Positions 16,460 to 24,179 are shown, counted from the first letter of the stretch. The stretch: 24,517 nucleotides of DNA from Thermoplasmatales archaeon UBA509 (GCA_002498845.1 DAJC01000047.1:1-24517); one strand, 5' to 3'. Notes: a model not told the origin generated them from the letters alone. Translations and numbers: made by a program.

Positions 16460-16498
16460 GGTAATCAATTATAAAATGTTTCCATGGAAATGATTACC
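16460..16498 (-). promoter_or_regulatory. SRP RNA promoter with nested palindromes
   Basis: The minus-strand TATA element TTTTATAAT (about 16477-16469) is about 23 bases upstream of the RNA 5' end. It is enclosed by the inverted repeat GGTAATCA (16460-16467) / TGATTACC (16491-16498). Directly upstream of it is the perfect palindrome TTTCCATGGAAA (16479-16490). The TATA call is good; a regulatory role for the repeats is inference. Confidence 0.55.
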
Positions 16499-16550
16499 TT
16501 TCCTGATGGCATTTACAACGTGAAGAATGTCACAGAGGTATGCGCATGTC

Positions 16551-17546
16551 CTATCTGATCTGCGCAAGTTCCCCGTAGATACTGTTGATCTCTTCCATTA
16601 TTTCCTTTCTGCCACTGACAGTGGATGCCAGATAATATGATCCACCCATGCCGGCTCCCTCCCTCACGTGTCCTTCGTCGTATTTACGGAGCCCCTCAAA
16701 GGGAGAATCATGGAATGAAATATCGGTTCTCACAAGATTTTGGTCCCTGACAAGCTTCTTCATGGTACCCGGTTTATGATCAATTACCCAGCCGGTTGTG
16801 ATAACGTCCCGGCCTGCAGTGGGATTATTTATGGTTCTGTCGAGCTCGAAAACCGTGGCCATCTGCGTGCCTCCGCAGTAGTGGAGCCGGCTCCCTGAAG
16901 CTCCCCTGCTCAACCCCAGCGCTAATACCATCATATAATCGCCGTATCTTCTGACCGCATCAAGTGGACCCATTTTTCTGGTCTCCTTCCCTGATGTCAG
17001 GGTGTGCCACAGGTCTTCCTTGATGTCGTCAGAGCCCATCTTCAGGCTGCTGCTTGTTTCAACGCTGTAGCCCATTGCCCTGAGAACGAGATATGCAGTG
17101 GTGGTGCCGCCCGGGACAGATTCGGCTATGTACAGGTCACTGAAGGTTCTGGACAGGAATTTTCCAATTTCTATGCCCGTTTTGATAGCCCTGTCCAGTT
17201 GAGGCAGAGCTTCGCCGTTTACAGGATTCCCTGCAGGTTCGAGCCCTGTTTCCATGAACATCGATCCGGGCTTGTGGGCCATGCCTGCATTTATTACCAG
17301 TGGCCAGAGAGATGCAACTTTAAGGCAGGCCCGGGTTATGATTGATGGCGTCGGGATGCCATCCGGTGTCATGGGAGGGTCATTCATGCTCAGAGGCCTG
17401 CCCTCTGTGAGGATTTCTGCATCCACAGCAGGGGTCAAAAATGAGAGTTCTGGAGTAGCACCTGCGGCCGTTATTCCCGGGATCTTTGAAACCGAAGTAC
17501 TGCCTGCCAGAAGAAGAAATATTTTCCGTTCCTGATTTGTCTGCAT
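16551..17546 (-). CDS. cobT: Nicotinate-nucleotide-dependent phosphoribosyltransferase, archaeal CobT type
   Basis: 331 residues, soluble, in the archaeal/cyanobacterial CobT family (TIGR00303-like). The enzyme moves phosphoribose from nicotinate mononucleotide to the lower-ligand base, giving the alpha-ribazole phosphate used by CobS. Recognisable features are LLAGSTSVSKIPGITAAGAT near the start, the central PGGTTTAYLVLRAMGY (about 144-159) and HYCGGTQMATVFELD (about 222-236). The length is near the family norm. It is ten bases downstream of cbiB on the same strand and is the last gene of a three-gene cobamide operon. The start is ATG 17546. The choice of lower ligand cannot be read from the sequence. 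Confidence 0.85.
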   Translation of the reverse strand: MQTNQERKIFLLLAGSTSVSKIPGITAAGATPELSFLTPAVDAEILTEGRPLSMNDPPMTPDGIPTPSIITRACLKVASLWPLVINAGMAHKPGSMFMETGLEPAGNPVNGEALPQLDRAIKTGIEIGKFLSRTFSDLYIAESVPGGTTTAYLVLRAMGYSVETSSSLKMGSDDIKEDLWHTLTSGKETRKMGPLDAVRRYGDYMMVLALGLSRGASGSRLHYCGGTQMATVFELDRTINNPTAGRDVITTGWVIDHKPGTMKKLVRDQNLVRTDISFHDSPFEGLRKYDEGHVREGAGMGGSYYLASTVSGRKEIMEEINSIYGELAQIR

Positions 17547-17555
17547 GTACTGAAA

Positions 17556-18500
17556 TCATAGAACCGTATAAATGAATATCATCAATGGCAGCAGTAGAAT
17601 CAGGACCGACAGATATGAGGCAAAAGTGAAAATTGACAGCGCCTTTTTCACGTCATCTACGCCGGGATTCCTGTAATCAGGGTTGAACACATACTCGCCC
17701 TTCTTTTCCAGCCTTACCCCAAGGCAGTTTGACATTGAACCCATTGGCCAGCCTGCATTGGTGCTGTCGGGTACTGCGGCTGCTGGCATCATATCATAGG
17801 ATGCCGGTTTGATTCGCATTGCCGATGCCACTGAATATATGATAAGTGCGCTTAGCCTGGCGGGAATGTAGTTCAAAATGGTGTCAAGAATTGCAGCGAA
17901 CTTCCCGAAGGAAAAATTTCTTGCATCCTTGTAGGCAATATTTGAGTCAAATGTGTTTGCTATCCTGAAGAACAGTGCTCCTGCGAGCCCAAAAATTGAA
18001 AAGTAGAATAGAGGCGACAGCACGCCGTCAACAAATCCTTCCGAGACGGTTTCAATTGCAGCTGAGCATATGAGTCCAGATTCCATTCCCGAGGTATCTC
18101 TCCGCACCACCATTGAGAGATGTTTCCTGGCAGATTCAATATCACCTGATTCAAGGGCAGAAATTATGGGCCTCACATGGTCATTCATGCCCCTGATGGA
18201 GAATGTCGCTTTCAGGAAGAATATGATCAGGATTGCCTGAAGGATTGCAAAAGGTGTCAGGTAGTGGATAACTGCATACAGGGGAATTATGAATATGGCC
18301 TCCACGGTGACAACAAAAAGCAACCCACCCAGGAATCCCCCTATCTTCCTGTAAACTGGATCCAGCTTTCCTATAGTTGTGCCAATCCACACAACCGGAT
18401 GCACAGAGGTAGGGTATTCTCCAACGATCCTGTCTACTGCCAGTGCGGCAAGCGGGATGGACACAGCAAGCATAAAACCGTAAAGGTTTGCATCAGTCAT
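17556..18500 (-). CDS. cbiB: Adenosylcobinamide-phosphate synthase CbiB
   Basis: 314 residues, membrane protein. Near the N-terminus, ALAVDRIVGEYPTSVHPVVW is the family signature (L-D-x-x-x-G-x-P-x-x-x-H-P-V), followed by IGTTIGKLDPVYRK. Further conserved stretches are VVRRDTSGMESGLICSAAIE (about 131-150), NTFDSNIAYKDARNFSFGKF and NAGWPMGSMSNCLGVRLEKK. CbiB joins aminopropanol phosphate to adenosylcobyric acid at the membrane. I start at ATG 18500, which overlaps the upstream stop by eight bases; a TTG at 18521 would add seven residues. It is translationally coupled to the CobD-like decarboxylase, its direct metabolic partner. Confidence 0.9.
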   Translation of the reverse strand: MTDANLYGFMLAVSIPLAALAVDRIVGEYPTSVHPVVWIGTTIGKLDPVYRKIGGFLGGLLFVVTVEAIFIIPLYAVIHYLTPFAILQAILIIFFLKATFSIRGMNDHVRPIISALESGDIESARKHLSMVVRRDTSGMESGLICSAAIETVSEGFVDGVLSPLFYFSIFGLAGALFFRIANTFDSNIAYKDARNFSFGKFAAILDTILNYIPARLSALIIYSVASAMRIKPASYDMMPAAAVPDSTNAGWPMGSMSNCLGVRLEKKGEYVFNPDYRNPGVDDVKKALSIFTFASYLSVLILLLPLMIFIYTVL

Positions 18501-19581
18501 CCTGCTCTCCAATGGATTCAATGAAACTCCTGAAGGACTCTACAAGAATCACGTTGTATTCATGCCTTTTCACAGCTATACGGCAGAATTTTCCTGTTCC
18601 CTCCACATCACTTATCATCTTCACAAGAATGTTCCTTGCGTTGAGAAACGATTCAAGCTCCTGAACGTCTACGGCATCCGGGATTCTTACAACAAAGTAA
18701 TTTGCCCGCGGATCTCCTGCGGTATAGAAGCCAAGATTGGAAAGAGCAGATGTCATCCAGAGCCTTTCCTCCGCCGTTATTTCTGGCAGACGGGAAAACT
18801 GCCCGTAGTTCATGGCCCTTACGAATTCAAGTGCATCCTGCCCCACAGACCAGGGCTCCGTAACACCTGAAATCCTGTCTATGTTCTCCCTGTTACAGAC
18901 CACTAGTCCCACCCTGAGGGATGCTAAGCCAAAAAGCTTCGTCAGGGACCGCCCCACAACAAGATTTGGATTCTCTACGGCCTCCATGCATGCCCTGGTT
19001 CTGTCATAATCAGAGGCAAAATCCGCGAATGCTTCGTCCAGAAAGACCGTAAAATTGCTTCTTTCAGCTGCCGAAAGGATTTTCTGCATATCTGGCCAGG
19101 CGATTATATTGCCCACTGGATTTGAAGGGCTTGCCAGAATTACAATGTTATAATTCCTTGATGAACTTGCTTCAAGAATCTCCTGAATGCTGCCTGCATG
19201 ATATACAGGAATAGAGGATGCAGAACAGCCAGTCTCGTACTCGGAGAATGATGGGTCTATTATTAGAGCGCCCTGGGATCGGCTGGCCTGGCAGAACTTG
19301 TATATCATATGGGTAAGGCCTGGCCCAAGCAAGATATTATCAGACGAAACCCCAAGATACGCGGCAAGGTTCTCCAGGTATATTCCGTGATCGGGATCGG
19401 GATATGCCCGCAAAAGATCCAGATTTCCCAATATGCCTTCTGGATATGAAACTGGAAAGTCGTTGAGGTTTGAACTGAAGTCCAGCAGTTCGTCAGCTGT
19501 CACCCCAAGCCGCCTGGCCGCTGACCAGATGTTACCGCCATGCATCCCTTTTTTATTCATTTTAAGTGCCCTGCCATTCAT
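18493..19581 (-). CDS. cobD: CobD-like threonine-phosphate decarboxylase (PLP aminotransferase fold)
   Basis: 362 residues, fold-type I PLP enzyme. HGGN (14-17) at the N-terminus is characteristic of CobD-type decarboxylases among HisC relatives. LLDFSSNLNDF (32-42), SPSNPVG (151-157), the cofactor Asp in FLDEAF (180-185), Lys215 in SLTKLFGLASLRVG (the Schiff-base lysine) and Arg223 (carboxylate anchor) are all present. The reaction is O-phospho-L-threonine to (R)-1-aminopropan-2-yl phosphate, the substrate of CbiB encoded immediately downstream. A histidinol-phosphate aminotransferase role is less likely given the context. The start is uncertain: ATG 19581 is used, with in-frame ATGs at 19560 and 19545. 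Confidence 0.85.
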   Translation of the reverse strand: MNGRALKMNKKGMHGGNIWSAARRLGVTADELLDFSSNLNDFPVSYPEGILGNLDLLRAYPDPDHGIYLENLAAYLGVSSDNILLGPGLTHMIYKFCQASRSQGALIIDPSFSEYETGCSASSIPVYHAGSIQEILEASSSRNYNIVILASPSNPVGNIIAWPDMQKILSAAERSNFTVFLDEAFADFASDYDRTRACMEAVENPNLVVGRSLTKLFGLASLRVGLVVCNRENIDRISGVTEPWSVGQDALEFVRAMNYGQFSRLPEITAEERLWMTSALSNLGFYTAGDPRANYFVVRIPDAVDVQELESFLNARNILVKMISDVEGTGKFCRIAVKRHEYNVILVESFRSFIESIGEQDD

Positions 19582-19609
19582 TAATCAGCAAAGTCTCCTC
19601 CATCCTGCA

Positions 19610-19708
19610 GAAGGCTTGAATACATCATGGATAGATGTACCCGGCCGTCTCGTTACATTATCCGCAAGCCTCTACTGGGAGGAAGCCAGCCTTTACCCGA
19701 GGAGGTAG
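19610..19708 (+). pseudogene. Possible remnant of a BtuF-like corrinoid-binding protein gene
   Basis: The frame ending at 19708 reads TSWIDVPGRLVTLSASLYWE. This resembles the start of cobalamin/iron-siderophore binding proteins, where D-x-x-G-R-x-V-T-L or R-I-V-S-L-x-P-S-x-T-E opens the first Rossmann-like strand. The frame stops soon after, and nothing downstream continues the family convincingly. A corrinoid transport relic would fit beside salvage genes, but the match is short and may be chance. Confidence 0.2.
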
Positions 19709-19917
19709 AATCTGTTCATGTTTTTTATGGTGCTCCTGGATCATTACTGGATCCTGTTGCGTTCTGTTGACACAGGATAAGCATCTGCTATTGCCATGTC
19801 ATATGAGAGAGGCAATGACCCGTACACTGCAAACTCCCAATCTTTTCCCAGGCTCACAAATGACAGAATAATGCTGCACTTCTTCCTCCATATCTGGTTT
19901 CCAGAATGTGTCATGAC

Positions 19918-19926
19918 AAATATTTA
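19918..19926 (+). promoter_or_regulatory. TATA-box promoter of cobS
   Basis: AAATATTTA is centred 28 bases upstream of GTG 19950. There is no Shine-Dalgarno sequence, so cobS is probably leaderless. Confidence 0.55.
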
Positions 19927-19949
19927 GATTCAGAAACTGATACATAATT

Positions 19950-20720
19950 GTGAGTAAGGGGGATACCTCAGCCGGCATTCTATGCGCCATATCTTTCTTC
20001 AGTATCTTTCCCGCCAGATGCCAGAGATTTGGTGAAAGCATGGCACTGTGGTTCTTCGTTCCTGCTTTTATTAATGGTGCTGTGGCATCAGCGGTATACT
20101 TCATACTTTTCACCACCAATGGTCCCCTTCTGGCATCAGCCGGAGCAGTTGCAGCAATTCTTGTAATGTCCGGATTCAACCACATAGACGGTGTGCTGGA
20201 TACCGGAGACGCCTTGATGGTCAGGGGGAACAGAGAACGCAGAAAGGAGATACTCAAGGATCATTTCCTAGGAGCCGGTGGATTTGGATCAGCTTTTATC
20301 ATATATCTTCTTTTATTCGCAGTCCTGACAACGTTCAACAGGAACACTGGTGCTGCAGTGATAATAATTTCAGAGGTACTTTCCAAGACAAGTTATATGC
20401 TGGGCCTCAGGATTGGAAAACCCCTGTTCCAGGATGGGCTTTTTGTGAATTTCCAGAAAATCATGGCGTTGCAGAACCAGGCCATATATGTTAATATCCT
20501 GATTCTTGCAATGATTTCCCTGTTCACGTCATGGATCTTTCTGATTGGATCCGCCCTGGCTCTTGCCATATACGTGTTTATAATTGGCAACCTGGATCGA
20601 TCATTTGGTGGCATAAATGGTGACATTCTGGGTTTTTCCGGAGAGATCGCCAGAGTCCTCTTCCTGGTAATCTCCGCCATGCTACCATACGTCATTTTTC
20701 ATCTTGTTGCCATTGCCTGA
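19950..20720 (+). CDS. cobS: Adenosylcobinamide-GDP ribazoletransferase CobS
   Basis: 256 residues, about six membrane helices. The active-site region HIDGVLDTGDAL (78-89), with Asp80, Asp84 and Asp87, and RERRKEILKD (95-104) followed by a Gly-rich turn matches the CobS/CDP-alcohol-like pattern (H-x-D-G-x-x-D-x-x-D-A ... R-R-x-E-I-M-K-D). It joins adenosylcobinamide-GDP (made by CobY) to alpha-ribazole phosphate (made by CobT), closing the nucleotide loop in the membrane. The start is GTG 19950, placed by the TATA box. Its 3' end meets the MFS gene tail to tail, two bases apart. Confidence 0.88.
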   Translation: MSKGDTSAGILCAISFFSIFPARCQRFGESMALWFFVPAFINGAVASAVYFILFTTNGPLLASAGAVAAILVMSGFNHIDGVLDTGDALMVRGNRERRKEILKDHFLGAGGFGSAFIIYLLLFAVLTTFNRNTGAAVIIISEVLSKTSYMLGLRIGKPLFQDGLFVNFQKIMALQNQAIYVNILILAMISLFTSWIFLIGSALALAIYVFIIGNLDRSFGGINGDILGFSGEIARVLFLVISAMLPYVIFHLVAIA

Positions 20721-20722
20721 CC

Positions 20723-22003
20723 TCACATACCATAGTCTATGTTTACATTTCTTGTCTCGTACCCCAGCAGGAACCAGGCTACTGCAGATCCCAACCCCAG
20801 AAGCCACAAGCCCAGATTATAGTACAGGAACTGAGAGAGATTCAGAGATGCCGTAAGGTACACCGAAACTGTATATCCAATCATGGGAGCGAGCCGTATG
20901 ATGCCGATTGCACTTGACCTTATCCTGGTTGGGACAAGTTCTGGTTCCAGTGTTGTTCGTGATGCCCACGCAAACTCGCTGAACATCATGTTGAGAAACA
21001 GCAGCGGGAGAAAAACAATCATTGAAGCAAGATGTGATGCAAGGTCAAGGATTATGGCAATTGTGATTGTCCCTCCCAGGAACGACGCAAGTGTGTAAAT
21101 CCTGCGCTCCCTGTTTATGAGGTACATTGCCAGGAAGCCTGCTGCAGAGGCCCCAACCATTGCAACAAATGTAAGGGTGGGAGTTTCTGATGGAAACTCA
21201 TAGGGCCCAACTATGTATGCCATAAGCCCGAATGTGAGGTACTGTGATATTCCCATGGCCATGAGGATTGGCAGCGTAATCCTGAATGGAACCATTGGTA
21301 TACTGGCTTCGGAATCCCTGATGCCAAGCATGGATTTTTCATGCGCAGCCTCCTTGCTCTTCCCCTTAGACTGCAGCCACCTGTATGATTCCGGCAATGT
21401 GATCCGGGAATACACCATGATTATTATGAGGGCCGCTGCAGAGACCATCAGAATGAAGCGAAATGTCAGATCACCTTCTGAGGAAAGTGAACCAAACAGG
21501 CTTGTGAGGTAGGGATGAAGGTATATTGCCAGAGTGGATTCCACAATGAAGATGCCTGAGATGAATGCACTGCCTATGTTGTCGAAATTTGCCACCAGTG
21601 TGAGGAACTTCGACCTTGTTTCAGAAGGGAAATCTTCAGCAATTAAGGCGAGGCCTGTTGGTTCTTCCCCACCAACTCCAAACTCAGACAATACCAGTCC
21701 AAGAATCAACAGAGGAACACTGAAGGCTATGGTTATGAGTATGACCCCCAGGCCGTAACTGATCATGGTCACAATGAAAACCTTTTTCCTGCCAATACGA
21801 TCTGCAACAATGCCCATCAGGACGTTTCCAAGCATTATGAATATTGGACCCACTATAAGTATTTCAGTGCTGACAAATCTGGGCACTGACACAAGGAATG
21901 GAAACGACAGTGAAAGTGGAGCTATCGTTCCTATAATACCCCACATAAAGAAGCTGGCCGTTGTTGAGAGGATAAGGGATCTGTGACCACGGTTAATGGC
22001 CAT
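20723..22003 (-). CDS. MFS transporter under a TPP riboswitch, probable thiamine or thiamine-precursor importer
   Basis: 426 residues, 12 predicted membrane helices. The major-facilitator loop 2-3 motif is GIVADRIGRKK (64-74), and GVGGEEPTGLALIAEDFPSE (about 113-132) is the TM4-5 region typical of the sugar/metabolite transporter branch; LPESYRWLQSKGKSKEA follows TM6. A TPP riboswitch lies in its leader, and riboswitch-linked MFS genes in Thermoplasma were proposed as thiamine-related transporters (thiT-type). Import of thiamine or a precursor is therefore the best inference. The ATG at 22003 has GGGAGGT seven bases upstream. It is unrelated in function to the surrounding cobamide genes. Confidence 0.85.
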   Translation of the reverse strand: MAINRGHRSLILSTTASFFMWGIIGTIAPLSLSFPFLVSVPRFVSTEILIVGPIFIMLGNVLMGIVADRIGRKKVFIVTMISYGLGVILITIAFSVPLLILGLVLSEFGVGGEEPTGLALIAEDFPSETRSKFLTLVANFDNIGSAFISGIFIVESTLAIYLHPYLTSLFGSLSSEGDLTFRFILMVSAAALIIIMVYSRITLPESYRWLQSKGKSKEAAHEKSMLGIRDSEASIPMVPFRITLPILMAMGISQYLTFGLMAYIVGPYEFPSETPTLTFVAMVGASAAGFLAMYLINRERRIYTLASFLGGTITIAIILDLASHLASMIVFLPLLFLNMMFSEFAWASRTTLEPELVPTRIRSSAIGIIRLAPMIGYTVSVYLTASLNLSQFLYYNLGLWLLGLGSAVAWFLLGYETRNVNIDYGM

Positions 22004-22056
22004 CAGAAAAACCTCCCGACAACAAAATATCCCAATAACTTTCCAGTACTTCCGTA

Positions 22057-22071
22057 TCGAATATCGAATCT
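22057..22071. promoter_or_regulatory. PadR-operator-like motif in the transporter leader
   Basis: TATCGAATATCGAAT on + matches the second PadR-gene operator (TATCGAATACCGAT) at 12 of its first 13 positions. It lies between the riboswitch and the MFS start codon. Function is uncertain. Confidence 0.25.
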
Positions 22072-22079
22072 CATTTCTT

Positions 22080-22158
22080 TCCCTCCGCCAGCATTACCTG
22101 GATCAGGTTCTAAGGGTCGACCGAACGGTCCTCTCAGCTTTTTAAAGCTCCCCGGAAC
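22080..22158 (-). promoter_or_regulatory. TPP riboswitch (THI element)
   Basis: On the minus strand, in order: CCGGGGAGC (start of P1/P2), GCTGAGAGG (the conserved C-U-G-A-G-A pyrimidine-binding core), a short P3 hairpin GACCG-TT-CGGTC, then ACCCTTAGAACCTGATCC and AGGTAATGCTGGCGGAGGG (P4/P5 and the pyrophosphate side with closing P1). These match the conserved blocks of TPP aptamers almost base for base. The aptamer ends about 75 bases before the MFS start codon and its GGGAGGT ribosome-binding site. I see no clean anti-Shine-Dalgarno pairing, so the switching mechanism is open. Confidence 0.93.
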
Positions 22159-22203
22159 TGACTGTTTCCCTCATTAAAAAGAAATAGATAAGCATTATGC
22201 TGA

Positions 22204-22752
22204 ATGAACATGAACACGTCATCTAACCCTGTTTGCGGTACTACAGTCATAATGGCAGGAGGGCTTGGGACCAGAATGGGCAATCCTGAAAAGGCACTGA
22301 TCAGGGTGGATGAAATACCGATGATCCAGAGAATCATTACTTTCGGATTGTCGCTGACAGCCGATCTTCTGGTGTGCTGCAGCCAAAATACCCCTGGGAC
22401 CTGCAGCTACTGTGATCTCAATGGCATAAAAAAATACACATCATCAGGAAGAGGATATCCTCAGGATCTGGTGGAATGTCTTGGCACTGTTAAGAGATAT
22501 CCTGTGCTGGTCCTTCCCGCTGATGTATATATATACAACATGGAAGCGCTCACTGAAGCTATAATTTATACACTTTCAATGAAGGATGAAGTCATTACAG
22601 TTCTCCAGCTGGGACAATATGTTGGAATCAGCGTTTTCAGAACACCTCCAGGGAACAGTCAGGAATCTTATTCATCCGTAGAAGTACCGGTGGAATTCTG
22701 TGTAAACATCAATGAGCCATCAGACCTCAGGAATCAGAAGCTTCATCATTGA
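22204..22752 (+). CDS. cobY: GTP:adenosylcobinamide-phosphate guanylyltransferase, CobY type
   Basis: 182 residues, MobA-like nucleotidyltransferase fold. VIMAGGLGTRMGNPEKALI (15-33) is the GTP-binding loop (G-G-x-G-T-R-M-G with the downstream Lys30). PVLVLPADVYIYN (about 100-112) places the Asp that binds metal, and FCVNINEPSDL near the C-terminus matches the family ending N-I-N-T-P-E-D-L. Archaea use CobY in place of CobU; it converts adenosylcobinamide phosphate to the GDP form for CobS. A molybdenum-cofactor MobA role is possible in principle, but context and length favour CobY. The start is ATG 22204, with ATG 22210 as an alternative. The 3' end overlaps the convergent APC permease by 26 bases. 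Confidence 0.82.
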   Translation: MNMNTSSNPVCGTTVIMAGGLGTRMGNPEKALIRVDEIPMIQRIITFGLSLTADLLVCCSQNTPGTCSYCDLNGIKKYTSSGRGYPQDLVECLGTVKRYPVLVLPADVYIYNMEALTEAIIYTLSMKDEVITVLQLGQYVGISVFRTPPGNSQESYSSVEVPVEFCVNINEPSDLRNQKLHH

Positions 22753-24085
22753 ATTCCATGGGAATGTCTGAAAAATTCATTTTCCTGTATGATGGAGCGA
22801 AAAGGTATTTCTTTGTGGCAACTGCAAACACGGAAAAAATCACAATGAAAATAACGGCATATGCAGAGTACCTGACCATCCCTCCTGATATGGTCTCCTG
22901 TATGATTATGAAAACAAACGTCAGTGTTGAGACAATTGGGATCACAGCGCGCCAGTAATCACGTGTGCTGCCAAAGAGCCTAACAAGAGCGGAATTTGTA
23001 ACAGCATGTACAAACAGAAATGCAAGGCCTACAGTGCCCGTTACCATCACAAAACCTGTGTAGCTACCCACACTGGCCTCAAGGATTACCACCGGTGGAA
23101 GCGTAATTAACAGAACAGTTATCCAGAGGTTCCGGCTGAAAATTGATCCAGGATCAGTGATGACATGATCGGATACCATTCTGGACACAGCATGCCGGAA
23201 AGCATTCAGGTATCCCAGTGCAAGATTGAATGCACTGGCCATTGCAATAATCATCATGATCATGCCCAGTATGTGACCCGCCATGCCAAAGCTTTGGAAT
23301 ATGCTTAGCGGATCAGCGGCATACCCGATTTCCATTGCTGTTCCCATCCTGTAGGATATGACGGCAGCCGGAACAGCCATGAGAAAGGCCAGGGTAAGGA
23401 ATGAGTACAGAATCGATCTGTTAACTGTTCTTCTCCAGGACCTGGTATTCTCTGAAAGAAATATTGAGGAACCAATGCCGGCAAAGGCAAGAATCCCGAA
23501 GGGGAGAGCACCAATAACATTGGAAGCAGGAGCATAGTCAATGGATGGTGACCTGAAGAACAGGCCAACGTACACTGTGAAAGCCATAACAACCAATATT
23601 TCCAGCCCAGACAGGATCATTATGAACCTCATTGTCTGCCTGAAACCACTCATGAATACCGCCATAATAGCTGAAACAAAGATCAGAGATAGAAATACTT
23701 CCCCATACAGGCCAGCCCTAAGGGTTTCCGGAAAAACATAACCGGTGAAGTAAACCAGGAAGAGAACCACTGACGGAATTGCAAGAATGCTGTAGAAGAA
23801 GTAAACAGATGCGGTGAACATGCCAAGGTCTTTTCCCATAAATTTCGCAACATAGCTGTAGTAACCCCCGTTGGATCTTATGTGCTTGCTGAAGGAATAG
23901 CCCGTATAAACTGAGAGAAAACCCAGAATGATAGAAATAACAATAACAATGAATGAAGACCCAAGGGCCATGGCAACTATGACAGGAAACAGTCCAAATA
24001 TATTCAGCATTGGCCCTGAGGAGGAAAGACCCTGAAAAAAGGCCTGGTATGAACTTACATTCTCACTGCTAATCACTTTATGCAT
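22727..24085 (-). CDS. APC-superfamily amino-acid permease
   Basis: 452 residues, about 12 membrane helices. TM1 has the unwound substrate-binding region around GLFPVIVAMALG (about 31-42); SNGGYYSYVAKFMGKDLGMF (about 71-90) is the classic APC stretch after TM2 (G-G-x-Y-x-Y). ALPFGILAFAGIGSSIFLSE (about 192-211) is the TM6 region, and the AGHILGMIMM helix follows further on. Substrate unknown, probably an amino acid. It is separate from, and shorter than, the permease at 4.4-6.3 kb. A TATA-like CATTTATGAG sits 29 bases upstream of ATG 24085, giving a leaderless mRNA. Confidence 0.85.
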   Translation of the reverse strand: MHKVISSENVSSYQAFFQGLSSSGPMLNIFGLFPVIVAMALGSSFIVIVISIILGFLSVYTGYSFSKHIRSNGGYYSYVAKFMGKDLGMFTASVYFFYSILAIPSVVLFLVYFTGYVFPETLRAGLYGEVFLSLIFVSAIMAVFMSGFRQTMRFIMILSGLEILVVMAFTVYVGLFFRSPSIDYAPASNVIGALPFGILAFAGIGSSIFLSENTRSWRRTVNRSILYSFLTLAFLMAVPAAVISYRMGTAMEIGYAADPLSIFQSFGMAGHILGMIMMIIAMASAFNLALGYLNAFRHAVSRMVSDHVITDPGSIFSRNLWITVLLITLPPVVILEASVGSYTGFVMVTGTVGLAFLFVHAVTNSALVRLFGSTRDYWRAVIPIVSTLTFVFIIIQETISGGMVRYSAYAVIFIVIFSVFAVATKKYLFAPSYRKMNFSDIPMEFNDEASDS

Positions 24086-24140
24086 CTCATCGCATGTATG
24101 ATTACCTTCTCATAAATGTTTTCAAGCGAACTTTAAAATA

Positions 24141-24156
24141 GTGAAGTTAACTTCAC
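24141..24156. promoter_or_regulatory. 16-base perfect palindrome, operator-like
   Basis: GTGAAGTTAACTTCAC reads identically on both strands. It lies between the divergent APC permease and the 24180/24260 genes, next to the TTTAAAATA element (24132-24140) likely to serve the rightward promoter. A related half-site TGAAGTGAGG follows at 24163-24172. It is probably the binding site of a dimeric regulator that I cannot identify. Confidence 0.5.
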
Positions 24157-24179
24157 CAAATACTGAAGTGAGGTTAAAA

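Larger units (their letters stand above)
19582..19949. other. Intergenic region between divergent cobamide genes
   Basis: A 368-base spacer between the CobD-like gene (-) and cobS (+), longer than any neighbouring spacer. It holds the cobS promoter at its right end and a protein-like relic at its left (separate entries). I looked for a cobalamin riboswitch (the A-G-C-C-A-G-G-A-G-A-C-C-T-G-C-C box) and found only a weak GAAGCCAG fragment at 19682-19689 on +, which is not enough to call one. No tRNA is seen. Confidence 0.4.

Noticed and set aside
16005..16468. Several open frames of 70-130 codons on both strands
   Set aside because: They overlie the SRP RNA. Their translations are Arg/Pro/Ser-rich without domain character, and the RNA signature and end pairing explain the sequence.
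19620..19720. Possible cobalamin riboswitch upstream of cobS
   Set aside because: Only a GAAGCCAG-like fragment is present. The rest of the B12 box and the G-G-G-A-A / C-C-G-C-x-A-C-T-G core are not in order, so no riboswitch is called.
22134..22337. A 67-codon minus-strand frame across the riboswitch and the cobY 5' end
   Set aside because: It is antisense to the conserved nucleotide-binding loop of cobY and runs into the TPP aptamer; the translation has no family features.
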